Below, piece after piece: positions 16,198 to 25,952 of a stretch of 38,351 nt of DNA. The stretch spans positions 1 to 38,351 of the forward strand of contig SHXF01000045.1 of assembly GCA_009693435.1 (NCBI GenBank), in the 5' to 3' direction. Every line of letters starts with the position of its first letter. The stretch's first letter is position 1. The notes under the pieces are model-generated. The model searched no databases. It saw nothing but the letters and a program-made list of their open reading frames with translations, and was not told the DNA's origin. The DNA is from Betaproteobacteria bacterium (GTDB taxonomy: Bacteria; Pseudomonadota; Gammaproteobacteria; Burkholderiales; SG8-39). The translations under genes and the position numbers were made by a program.

Positions 16198-17094
16198 ATG
16201 GAAAAGCTGAACGTCGGGCTGGTTTCAAAGACCTATTTCTACGTCTCGTATTGGGCGGCATTGCAGCAGGGCCTGTTTTCCGCGGCAGACCTGGATGTGC
16301 AAAGCACCATGCTGGGCAACGCATCGCAGATCGAACCCCTCGAATCGGGCAAGCTCGATGTCGCCATGGCCACACCCGAGGGCGTGTTGCAGAACACGGC
16401 GGCGGGCGGAAAGGTGCGTTGCATTGCGGGTCATACCGGACGATTGTCGCATTTCATCATCGCGCAGCCGCACTTCAAGAAGGTCGAGGACCTGCGCGGC
16501 GCGCTGGTCGGCATCCTCTCCATGACCGAAGGTACGTTCTTTCACGTGAAAAGCGTGCTCGCATCGCACGGCCTGAAGTATCCGGATGACTACCGTGTCA
16601 AGGAAACCGGCGGCGCGCCGCCGCGCCACAAGGCGCTGATCGAAAAAACCATAGACATGGGATTCCAGTCCATTCCGCTGGTCTATGCCGAGGAGAGCCT
16701 CGGGTTCTCGAATCTGGGCGATGTGTCGGACTACGTGCCCGATTGGCAGTTCAACACGGTGAATGCGCACCTCGACAACGCTCGCGAACGTCGCGACGCC
16801 ATCGTGCGCTTCCTCGGCGTGATGCTGCGGGCGAATGACTGGGTCTACACGCATCGCGCCGAAGCCGCGGCCGTTGCGGCCAGGGAGATGGATATCTCGC
16901 AGGATCACGCAGAACGCGGCTGGGATTACTACACCGGCAAAGGCGTGCTCACGCGCGATCTCGAGATGAACATGAAGGGCCTGGCCAGGGTGATCGAATC
17001 GCAGCAGGCCGCCGGATTGCTGCCTACTGGCGCGGCCAGCGACCCCGAGGCCTACATGGCGCGCGAATTTCTTGCGGCCGCCCGATCGAAATGA
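16198..17094 (+). CDS. NMT1/THI5-like periplasmic-binding-fold protein without signal peptide
   Basis: A 298-residue protein with the type II periplasmic-binding fold of the SsuA/THI5/NMT1 group: an N-terminal EKLNVGLVSKTYFYVSYWAALQQGLF strand-helix, then ASQIEPLESGKLDVAMATPEG and DLRGALVGI blocks. The N-terminus has no hydrophobic signal sequence, and the upstream codons do not supply one. It is therefore either cytoplasmic, perhaps a binding-fold enzyme or sensor, or exported in an unknown way. The ATG at 16198 has a good Shine-Dalgarno (AAAAGGA). It precedes the aldolase/SDR gene by 37 bp, suggesting a role with that pathway's substrate. No ABC permease or ATPase gene is in the window. Confidence 0.82.
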   Translation: MEKLNVGLVSKTYFYVSYWAALQQGLFSAADLDVQSTMLGNASQIEPLESGKLDVAMATPEGVLQNTAAGGKVRCIAGHTGRLSHFIIAQPHFKKVEDLRGALVGILSMTEGTFFHVKSVLASHGLKYPDDYRVKETGGAPPRHKALIEKTIDMGFQSIPLVYAEESLGFSNLGDVSDYVPDWQFNTVNAHLDNARERRDAIVRFLGVMLRANDWVYTHRAEAAAVAAREMDISQDHAERGWDYYTGKGVLTRDLEMNMKGLARVIESQQAAGLLPTGAASDPEAYMAREFLAAARSK

Positions 17095-17131
17095 TTCCCC
17101 TCCCCCGCATCAACCCGACGGAAGCCGCTTG

Positions 17132-19156
17132 ATGCAATCCCTTTGGAACGACGATGAAGCGGCCACCTTTTCCGGCGACCTGGGCCTTCGTGTCTATACC
17201 TCGCGCCTGCTCGGTCGCGACAAGACACTGGTGCTGCACGGCGGCGGCAATACATCGGTCAAGATCCGTGAGAAAAATCTGTTCGGAGAAGAGCAGACGA
17301 TCCTTTACGTCAAGGGCAGCGGCTGGGACCTCGAGACCATAGAAGTCCCCGGCTTTTCGCCGGTGCGCCTCGATCACGTGCTGCGCCTTGCCACACTGCC
17401 CGCCCTCTCCGACCCCGAGATGGTGAACCAGCTCACCACCCACATGCTGAAGGCTTCGGCTCCCGCGCCTTCGATCGAAACCCTATTGCACGGCAGCCTG
17501 CCGTTCCGCTTTGTCGATCACACCCATGCCGATGCGGTGCTCGCAGTCAGCAATACCCGGGATGGCGAGAGCCGCATCCGCGAAGTGTACGGCGAGCGCT
17601 GCGTCGTCATCCCGTACCTGATGCCGGGGTTCGATCTGGCTCAGTACTGCGCGGCGGCGTTCAAGGAACACAGCACGCCGAAGACCATCGGCATGGTGCT
17701 GCTTAACCACGGCATCTTTTCTTTCGGCGAGAGCGCGCGCGAATCCTACGAGCGCATGATCGCTCTGGTATCACTGGCCGAGGGCTATCTGAAGGCGCAC
17801 AACGCGTGGCATGTCGAAACGCGCGCATTGGCGTCCGCGCCTGCGCAGCCACCCGCACAAGCGCAGCCGCTCACGCAAGTGCAGCCGCTCACGCAAGTGC
17901 AGCCGCTCGCCCAGGCGGCACTGCGGCGCAGGCTCTCCGATACGGCCGGCGCGCCCCTCATACTGCGCACCGCGACCAGCGACAAGACACGCGGGTTTGC
18001 GGCGCATCCGAGCGCCGGCGTGTTCTCGCAACAGGGGCCCGCGACACCGGACCACGTAATACGCACCAAGCGCATTGCCATGCTGGGCACCGACGTCGGC
18101 GCTTATGTATCCGGCTATCGCGCTTACTTCGACGCGCATGCGCCGCTCGCCAAAGAACCCAAGACCATGCTCGACCCTGCGCCCAGGGTGGTGCTCGATC
18201 CGGCTTTCGGCCTGGCGGCCGCCGGCCGGACAGCGCGCGACGCCGCCATCGTGGAGGAAATCTACGACCACACCATGGACGTAGTCCTGCGGGCAGAAGC
18301 GCTGGGCGGCTTTCAGGCGCTGCCTGCACGGGATATTTTCGACGTGGAGTACTGGGACCTGGAGCAGGCGAAGATCAGAAAGGGAGGCAAACCGCCGCTG
18401 TTCGCGGGCGAGATTGCGCTCGTTACCGGCGCTGCGTCCGGCATCGGCAAGGCAGCGGTGGCGTCGTTTCTTGCCCGCGGCGCCGCTGTCGTCGGACTGG
18501 ACCTGAATCGCAGTGTTGAAACCCTGCACGAGCGGCACGATTATCTCGGCCTCACCTGCAACATCACCGATGAGGGGGCCGTGCGCTCGGCGCTGGATCG
18601 CGCCCTGCTCGCCTACGGCGGCATCGACATGCTGCTGCTGAACGCCGGCATGTTCGGCGCCAGCCGCAAGATCGCCGACCTGGGCCTCGAAGAATGGCGC
18701 CAGGTAATGAGCGTCAACCTGGATGCCAACCTGCTGATGCTGCGCGCCTGTCATCCCCTCTTGAAGCTCGCCCCGCGCGGCGGCCGCGTGGTGGTGATCG
18801 GTTCGAAAAACGTGCCGGCGCCCGGCCCGGGTGCGTCCGCCTACTCGGCCTCCAAGGCGGCGCTCAATCAACTGGCAAGAGTCGCGGCGCTGGAGTGGGG
18901 TGCGGACGGAATCCGCATCAACACGCTGCACCCGAATGCCGTATTCGACACCGCACTGTGGACCGATGCAGTACTCGCCGAACGTGCGGCCCACTACGGC
19001 ATGAGGGTGGCGCAATACAAGACCAACAACGTGCTCAGGACCGAAGTCACCAGCCGTGACGTGGCCGAACTGGCTGCCGAGATGTGCGGACCATTATTCG
19101 CAAAGACCACAGGCGCGCAGCTCCCCGTCGACGGCGGCAATGAACGCGTCATCTGA
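17132..19156 (+). CDS. Bifunctional class II aldolase / short-chain dehydrogenase
   Basis: A 674-residue two-domain enzyme. Residues about 10-400 are a class II (zinc) aldolase/adducin domain with HGGGNTSVK (36-44), Glu116 as likely catalytic acid and zinc ligands His130, His132 and His193. Residues about 425-674 are an SDR domain with TGAASGIG (432-439), NAG (504-506), Ser558, Tyr571 and Lys575. The layout matches rhamnulose-1-phosphate aldolase/lactaldehyde dehydrogenase fusions. Overlap with mtnA points instead to 5-(methylthio)- or 5-deoxy-ribulose-1-phosphate, cleaved to dihydroxyacetone phosphate and an aldehyde that the SDR half could reduce or oxidise; this is inference. Start ATG 17132 has GGAA eight bases upstream. 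A hexapeptide repeat (about 242-259) sits in the aldolase half. Confidence 0.9.
   Translation: MQSLWNDDEAATFSGDLGLRVYTSRLLGRDKTLVLHGGGNTSVKIREKNLFGEEQTILYVKGSGWDLETIEVPGFSPVRLDHVLRLATLPALSDPEMVNQLTTHMLKASAPAPSIETLLHGSLPFRFVDHTHADAVLAVSNTRDGESRIREVYGERCVVIPYLMPGFDLAQYCAAAFKEHSTPKTIGMVLLNHGIFSFGESARESYERMIALVSLAEGYLKAHNAWHVETRALASAPAQPPAQAQPLTQVQPLTQVQPLAQAALRRRLSDTAGAPLILRTATSDKTRGFAAHPSAGVFSQQGPATPDHVIRTKRIAMLGTDVGAYVSGYRAYFDAHAPLAKEPKTMLDPAPRVVLDPAFGLAAAGRTARDAAIVEEIYDHTMDVVLRAEALGGFQALPARDIFDVEYWDLEQAKIRKGGKPPLFAGEIALVTGAASGIGKAAVASFLARGAAVVGLDLNRSVETLHERHDYLGLTCNITDEGAVRSALDRALLAYGGIDMLLLNAGMFGASRKIADLGLEEWRQVMSVNLDANLLMLRACHPLLKLAPRGGRVVVIGSKNVPAPGPGASAYSASKAALNQLARVAALEWGADGIRINTLHPNAVFDTALWTDAVLAERAAHYGMRVAQYKTNNVLRTEVTSRDVAELAAEMCGPLFAKTTGAQLPVDGGNERVI
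17855..17908. repeat. In-frame 18-bp tandem repeat in the aldolase/SDR gene
   Basis: Three consecutive 18-bp units (17855-17872, 17873-17890, 17891-17908). The last two are identical (ACGCAAGTGCAGCCGCTC) and the first differs at three positions. They encode repeated [AT]Q[AV]QPL hexapeptides as a Pro/Gln-rich loop in the aldolase half, after the His193 region. The reading frame is preserved. Confidence 0.9.
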
Positions 19157-20201
19157 GCCGGATGGCGGTGTCCTCACCCTGCGCTGGCTCGGTAGCGCGC
19201 TGGAACTGATCGACCAGCGTCACCTGCCGCAACGCTTTGACTATGTCCGCTGCAGCACTGCGCTCGAGGTGGCAGCCGCCATCCGCGACATGGTGGTGCG
19301 CGGCGCCCCGGCCATCGGCTGCGCCGCGGCGTTCGGCGTGGCGCTGGAGGCCGCAAGGCAGGCCGATGCGGCAAGGCCCGCATTCGACGCGGCACTGGAA
19401 CAGGCGTTCAGCGTGCTCGCTGCAAGCCGCCCGACCGCGGTTAATCTTTTCTGGGCGCTGGACCGCATGCGCGCATGCTGGCAGGCGTCGCGCGGCGGCG
19501 CGCAGTTCCAGATCGCAGCAAGCCTCGCCGAGCGCGCGCTGGCGCTGTATCACGCCGACATTGCCACCAATCTTGCGATCGGTCGGGCCGGTGCGGCCTT
19601 GATGGAAGATGGCGACGGCATCATGACCCATTGCAATGCCGGTGCGCTGGCGACGGCAGGCCACGGCACGGCGCTGGGCGTGATCCGTTCGGCGCGCGAT
19701 CAGGGCAAGCGTATCAGCGTCATCGCCAACGAGACCCGGCCGTTTCTTCAGGGTGCGCGACTGACTGCCTGGGAGATGGTGCAGGAGAAAATCCCCGTGA
19801 CCTTGATCACCGACAACATGGCCGGCCATCTGATGAGCCAGGGAAAGGTGCAGAAAATCATCGTCGGCGCCGACCGCATCGCTGCGAACGGCGACACAGC
19901 CAACAAGATCGGCACCTACGCGCTGGCGGTGCTCGCGCGCTACCACCAGATACCGTTTTACATTGCCGCGCCGCTATCGACGATCGATCTGGGCATTGCC
20001 AATGGCGGCAGTATCGTCATCGAAGAGCGGGCAGCGTCCGAAGTGACGGGCTATGGCGGCGTGCGCTGGGCGCCTGAAGGCGTGAGCGTGGCCAATCCGG
20101 CTTTTGACGTGACTCCGGCCGAACTGATTTCCGCCCTGATCACCGAAAAAGGCGTGACGCCCCGACCCGCCACGCCATCGGTTACCGCCCTTTTCAGGTG
20201 A
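19140..20201 (+). CDS. mtnA: S-methyl-5-thioribose-1-phosphate isomerase
   Basis: A 353-residue isomerase that converts 5-methylthioribose-1-phosphate to 5-methylthioribulose-1-phosphate in methionine salvage; the family also accepts 5-deoxyribose-1-phosphate. Signature blocks: RGAPAIGCAAAFG (54-66), THCNAG with catalytic Cys165, and GADRIAANGDTANKIGT with catalytic Asp245. The ATG at 19140-19142 lies inside the end of the aldolase/SDR gene (17-bp overlap), so the two are likely translated together. No mtnK, mtnB, mtnC, mtnD or mtnP gene is nearby. That supports a DHAP-shunt-like branch, not the classical salvage cycle, at this locus. Confidence 0.94.
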   Translation: MNASSEPDGGVLTLRWLGSALELIDQRHLPQRFDYVRCSTALEVAAAIRDMVVRGAPAIGCAAAFGVALEAARQADAARPAFDAALEQAFSVLAASRPTAVNLFWALDRMRACWQASRGGAQFQIAASLAERALALYHADIATNLAIGRAGAALMEDGDGIMTHCNAGALATAGHGTALGVIRSARDQGKRISVIANETRPFLQGARLTAWEMVQEKIPVTLITDNMAGHLMSQGKVQKIIVGADRIAANGDTANKIGTYALAVLARYHQIPFYIAAPLSTIDLGIANGGSIVIEERAASEVTGYGGVRWAPEGVSVANPAFDVTPAELISALITEKGVTPRPATPSVTALFR

Positions 20202-20288
20202 CGTTTATATTTATTTTATTCAAAAATGCCGCGCAGATGTGCGTGCTGTAGGTATTTGCTTGAGTAAAAGTTTGCAATTATCGGCCCA

Positions 20289-22007
<1,719 letters not shown>

Positions 22008-22387
22008 GCGATTTCCTGACTGGGCTCGGATGTTCATTCCAGCTCGATCATCAACGGCGCTTGCAGACCGTTGCCGGTTATGAAACTTTTTGCTGCGCGT
22101 GGCATTTTTACCGCAACATTTGCCGTCATTTGCATTTGCCGTCATTTGCTTCCGATACCCCGATCTGAACGCAACGTGGCGCCGTCCGCCATGAAATCCT
22201 CGCGATTGAATCTGCGGTTCGGCTTCCCGCGTTGGTCTTGCCGGCCAATGCTATCACCATGCGCCGGCTTGCAAGCCAGACGAGTGCCGCGGGCGAAAGA
22301 CAGCCTTGCGTTCCTGATTCGGTCCGCAGTCTAAAATAGCCCGACCCTGCATCGCAGATAAACGAAGTCACTGATCCGCGTGAAATC
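22008..22387. other. Intergenic region with a 16-bp direct duplication
   Basis: A 380-bp gap between the divergent lytic transglycosylase and VOC genes. It contains two adjacent copies of CATTTGCCGTCATTTG (22117-22132 and 22133-22148). Open frames here on both strands lack recognisable homology or Shine-Dalgarno sites. The region presumably holds both promoters; none could be assigned with confidence. Confidence 0.6.
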
Positions 22388-23020
22388 ATGCAAGCCGCCC
22401 GCCTCGATCACCTGGTCATCTGCGCATCCACTCTGGCCTCGGGCATAGCTTACGTCCGCGAGGCGCTGGGCATCTCGCCGGATCGCGGCGGCGAGCATGT
22501 GCGCATGGGAACGCACAATTGCCTGCTTCGGCTGGGCGAGTGCCTCTACCTCGAAGTCATCGCCATCAATCCCGCCGCGCCGACGCCGAAACGGCCTCGC
22601 TGGTTCGCGCTGGATGCCGGATACGACACGCCGCGGCTTGCTGCGTGGGTGGCGCGCGTGCCTGACATCCGTGCCGCGAGCGCCGCGGCAGCGCGAACCG
22701 GGCTTGACGCCGGCCAGATCGAAGGCATGGATCGCGGCGCGTTGCGCTGGCAGATCACACTGACTGCGGATGGCAACCTGCCGTTCGGCGGTGTCGCGCC
22801 CATCCTGATCCAGTGGGAAACAGCGCATCCCGTGCACGCGATGCGCGACGCGGGTTGTTCGTTGACACGGGTTGAGGCCCGGCATCCGGATGCCGGGCGC
22901 ATCTGCGCCGTGCTGGACGCCATCCGCTTCGACGGCCCCGTGTCGGTAGTCACCGGACAGGCGCCGGCTATCGAGGCCGTGATCGACACGCCGGCCGGTG
23001 AACGCCGGCTTCGCGCCTGA
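22388..23020 (+). CDS. VOC family (glyoxalase-like) protein
   Basis: A 210-residue protein starting ARLDHLVICASTLASGIAYVREALGI, the typical first beta-alpha-beta module of the vicinal oxygen chelate fold. A single glyoxalase-like domain (about 5-145) includes GTHNCLLRLGECLYLEVIAIN and ends with PILIQWE. It most resembles the Glyoxalase_3-type group of unknown function. His8 and Glu55 are possible metal ligands, by inference. The ATG at 22388 is the natural start. It is alone on its strand and converges with the Bug receptor gene. Confidence 0.85.
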   Translation: MQAARLDHLVICASTLASGIAYVREALGISPDRGGEHVRMGTHNCLLRLGECLYLEVIAINPAAPTPKRPRWFALDAGYDTPRLAAWVARVPDIRAASAAAARTGLDAGQIEGMDRGALRWQITLTADGNLPFGGVAPILIQWETAHPVHAMRDAGCSLTRVEARHPDAGRICAVLDAIRFDGPVSVVTGQAPAIEAVIDTPAGERRLRA

Positions 23021-23120
23021 GCATTCCTGTAAAATATACTTTTTCTGACAGCAGACCATGCTGCAGATGTCCGTAGTAAGGCTACTTAGGCAGAATAAAC
23101 TTTCAAAATATCGAGCGTCA

Positions 23121-23176
23121 TCGAAGCCGGTTTCCCGCTTCGACCCGATCTTCCGGTCCGCGGCGAGCCGACCGGA
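23121..23176. terminator. Two hairpins in the convergent VOC/Bug gap
   Basis: TCGAAGC (23121-23127) pairs perfectly with GCTTCGA (23137-23143), and TCCGGTC (23152-23158) pairs perfectly with GACCGGA (23170-23176). Both lie between the stop codons of convergent genes and could serve as a bidirectional terminator. There is no T-tract on either side, so intrinsic termination is not certain. Confidence 0.4.
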
Positions 23177-23183
23177 TCTTCGC

Positions 23184-24188
23184 CTATTCGACCTTGATGT
23201 TCGCCTTCGCAATCACCTGCGCCCAGCGATCGATGTCCTCCGCAATCAGTTGCTTCATCTGCGCTCCGCTACGGACCGCGATCAGCGTGCCGCCTGCGAC
23301 GATCCGCTCGCGCACGTCGGGCAGCGCCATGATGGCCGTCAGTTCGCGTTCCAGGCGCGCCAGGATTTCGGGCGGGGTTGACGCCGGCGCAGCCACGCCC
23401 TGCCAGTTGGGCACGTCGATCTCGGGATAACCCACCTCGGCCGTGCTGGGCACATCCGGGAGCAGCGCGAGGCGTTCCTTGCCGACCACGGCGAGCGCGC
23501 GCAATTTGCCGGCCTTGATCTGCGGGATCATGCCGATGGCATTGCCGAACATCAGCTCGACCCTTCCCGCGAGCATGTCCTGCACCGCGAATATCACCCC
23601 TTTGTAGGGCACGTGAACCATGCGTGTGCCGGTCGACTGCTTGAAGAACTCGCCGGCGATGTGCGCCGGCGTGCCGATGCCGCCCGAAGCAAAGTTGAGC
23701 CGGTCCGGATTCGCCTTGAGATGGGCGATCAGTTCCGCCACCGTTTTCACCGGCACCGAAGGGTTCACCACCAGCACGCTGAAATCCCATCCGAGCAGGA
23801 CCACCGGCGCGAGATCCTTGCGCGAATCGAACGGCATCTGCTTCACCAGGGAGTGCTGTATCGTCACCGGCGAGAGCATCAACCCGATGGTGTAGCCGTC
23901 CGGCGCAGCCTTGGCCACCGTGGCCAGGCCCAGCGCGGTGCCGGCGCCGGGCTGGTTCTCCACCACCACCGGCTGGCCGAGTCGCTGCGCCAGTTTCTCG
24001 CCGATGAGGCGTGTGGACGTGTCGAACGTTGAGCCGGCCGCGACCGGGACGATGAAGCGTATCGGGCGGGTCGGGTAGGTCTGAGCGAGCGCCGAGCCCG
24101 GTGGCAAGAGGCCGGATAAGCCCGCCGCAATAACAAGAGCGGAAGCTAAACGCTGAAAACGAAGCGGCGATGCACTGTCATTCTTCAT
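23184..24188 (-). CDS. Bug-type (TctC family) substrate-binding receptor
   Basis: A 334-residue periplasmic binding protein of the tripartite tricarboxylate transporter/Bug family, which binds small carboxylates and related ligands. A signal peptide (about 1-35, core LASALVIAAGLSGLLPPGSALAQ) is followed by the hallmark TYPTRPIRFIVPVAAGS, a QPVVVENQPGAGT block and APDGYTIGL. The C-terminal VRERIVAGG and DRWAQVIAKANIKVE are typical. Start ATG 24186-24188 has GGGGAA about six bases upstream. It lies 83 bp downstream of the sulfatase gene on the same strand, so it may capture that enzyme's substrate or product. No TctA/TctB membrane genes are present. Confidence 0.93.
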   Translation of the reverse strand: MKNDSASPLRFQRLASALVIAAGLSGLLPPGSALAQTYPTRPIRFIVPVAAGSTFDTSTRLIGEKLAQRLGQPVVVENQPGAGTALGLATVAKAAPDGYTIGLMLSPVTIQHSLVKQMPFDSRKDLAPVVLLGWDFSVLVVNPSVPVKTVAELIAHLKANPDRLNFASGGIGTPAHIAGEFFKQSTGTRMVHVPYKGVIFAVQDMLAGRVELMFGNAIGMIPQIKAGKLRALAVVGKERLALLPDVPSTAEVGYPEIDVPNWQGVAAPASTPPEILARLERELTAIMALPDVRERIVAGGTLIAVRSGAQMKQLIAEDIDRWAQVIAKANIKVE

Positions 24189-24271
24189 GGTGTTCCCCTG
24201 CGGATTGGTTGGCACCGGGTGATCCGGGCGGCACGGCGCCTCTCCTGCGCAGGGTGCGGGGCGCGAGACCA

Positions 24272-25876
24272 TCACGCTTCCTGCATCTGGCGCGGCGCCC
24301 AGTCCTGCAATTCGATCATCTTCACCAGCATGCGTTGCATCAACTCCGTCTTCTTTTCCTTATGCCGCTCGACGTCCCACAAATTGTTCTGCTCATGGGG
24401 ATCGCTGGACAGGTCATAGAGTTCGCCCCGCTCCCAGCCGGACCAGAGCGTGATGCGCCAGTCTTCATCGACGAAGGAGCGGATGCGGGCCGGCCGGTCG
24501 AATCCTGGCATCGGCCGCTGCGTGGTCTGTTCGATGATCATGCCGTCGTGCTGCGACGGCCGGCCCTCGTCGACGATACGCCCCAGCGCCTGGCCCTGCA
24601 TGCCGTTGTGCGGCGCGAGCCCGGCGCGGTGCAGAATGGAGCGCGCGATATCGATGGTGCCCGCAAGCGCAGTGGTGCTGCTGCCCGGGCGGGGCGCCAC
24701 CGGATCGCTCCACAGGAACGGCACCCGGATCAGGCCGCGGTAATGCAACGGTCCCTTCTGCATCAGGCCGTGATCGGCCATCCAGTCGCCGTGGTCGCTG
24801 GTGAATACCACCACCGTGTTTTTCGCCAGCCCCAGCGACTCCAGCGAAGCAAGCATCTTTCCCACGCAATCGTCGATCAGGCCGATCATGCCGTAGGTAA
24901 GCGCAGTGATGCGTTTTGCCTCGGCTTCGTTCACCGCATACACCCCCACCCAGTCGCGCTTTGCCGTCCCGTTGGCGAACGCTGCGTGGACCTCCTTCAT
25001 CATCGGCACCTGACCGATGGACGGTTTGTAGAATGACGGCGGCAGCTGTATGCGCTCCGGGTCGTACATGTCCCAGTAACGCCCCGGCGGCGTGAACGGA
25101 TGGTGCGGATCGGGGAATGAACACTGCATGAAGAAGGGCTGCGCGGATGCGTTGCGCGCGTGCTGCTCCAGCCATGCGACGCTGCGCTCGGCGATGTAGC
25201 TGGAGGGGTACAGTTCCGGCGGCACGCGCGGCCGCCTGGCTTGCGGCGCCGCATAGCCGGGCACGGTTTCCGAATGCTCCGGTCCCCATTGCGCAAATGC
25301 CTGCGGATCCTTGTCCTGCAGCCAGCGCGAGTAATGTCCCTGCACCATGTCGCCGTGCCAGGTGCACAGTTCGACGTGATCGAAGCCGTAGAAAGGCAGC
25401 CCGACCTGCGGCGTCGGATCGGCGAGCCAGTCGAGCGGCTGCTCGTGATCGTAGTCCGGCCCCTGGAGCAGCTCGTGGTAGGCGTCGGTCAGTCCGTCCG
25501 GCGGCGGACGCAGTCCCGGCTCGAATTGGCGCGCAAACTTTACATCGTCGCGGGTGAAATTCTGCAGGTGCGATTTTCCGATGAGCGCGGTCTGGTAGCC
25601 CTCGGCGCGCAGGCGCTCGACAAAAGTGGTCTGGTCGTGCGACAGCGGAATGCCGTTGTGGCGAACGCCGTGCAAGGTCGGCATGCGCCCGGTCATGATG
25701 GTGGCGCGATTGGGCATGCAGATGGGATTGGCGACGAAGAAGCGCTCGAAGCGCACGCCGCGCGCGGCGATCGTGTCGATGTGCGGCGTGCGCAGTACCG
25801 GGTTGCCGTAGCAGCCCAGATGATCGGCGCGCTGCTGGTCGGTGATGATGAAGAGGAAGTTCGGCTGTGTCGTCAT
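24272..25876 (-). CDS. Type I sulfatase
   Basis: A 534-residue formylglycine-dependent sulfatase of the arylsulfatase/choline-sulfatase alkaline-phosphatase superfamily. Metal-binding Asp13 is in FIITDQQRADH. Catalytic Cys53, the residue converted to formylglycine, sits in ICMPNRATIMTGR, the exact CxPxR signature. The second metal site is in VFTSDHGDWMADHG. No signal peptide is seen, so a cytoplasmic location is likely. No formylglycine-generating enzyme gene is in the window. ATG 25874-25876 begins MTTQPNFLFI, the family start; the open frame upstream is not homologous. The adjacent Bug receptor suggests uptake of a sulfated organic acid, by inference. Confidence 0.93.
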   Translation of the reverse strand: MTTQPNFLFIITDQQRADHLGCYGNPVLRTPHIDTIAARGVRFERFFVANPICMPNRATIMTGRMPTLHGVRHNGIPLSHDQTTFVERLRAEGYQTALIGKSHLQNFTRDDVKFARQFEPGLRPPPDGLTDAYHELLQGPDYDHEQPLDWLADPTPQVGLPFYGFDHVELCTWHGDMVQGHYSRWLQDKDPQAFAQWGPEHSETVPGYAAPQARRPRVPPELYPSSYIAERSVAWLEQHARNASAQPFFMQCSFPDPHHPFTPPGRYWDMYDPERIQLPPSFYKPSIGQVPMMKEVHAAFANGTAKRDWVGVYAVNEAEAKRITALTYGMIGLIDDCVGKMLASLESLGLAKNTVVVFTSDHGDWMADHGLMQKGPLHYRGLIRVPFLWSDPVAPRPGSSTTALAGTIDIARSILHRAGLAPHNGMQGQALGRIVDEGRPSQHDGMIIEQTTQRPMPGFDRPARIRSFVDEDWRITLWSGWERGELYDLSSDPHEQNNLWDVERHKEKKTELMQRMLVKMIELQDWAPRQMQEA

Positions 25877-25952
25877 GGCGGGGGTTCTTCCTGAAAATGC
25901 TTCGGAGCGACTGCGTGTGCGGGCGCAGACTTCACCGCGGCGCGTCCACCGC

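Noticed and set aside
17771..19015. Long minus-strand open frame opposite the aldolase/SDR gene.
   Set aside because: Antisense shadow with low-complexity His/Arg-rich translation and no start signal.
20202..20288. Terminator between convergent mtnA and the L,D-transpeptidase gene.
   Set aside because: The region is AT-rich but shows no stable stem followed by a T-tract on either strand.
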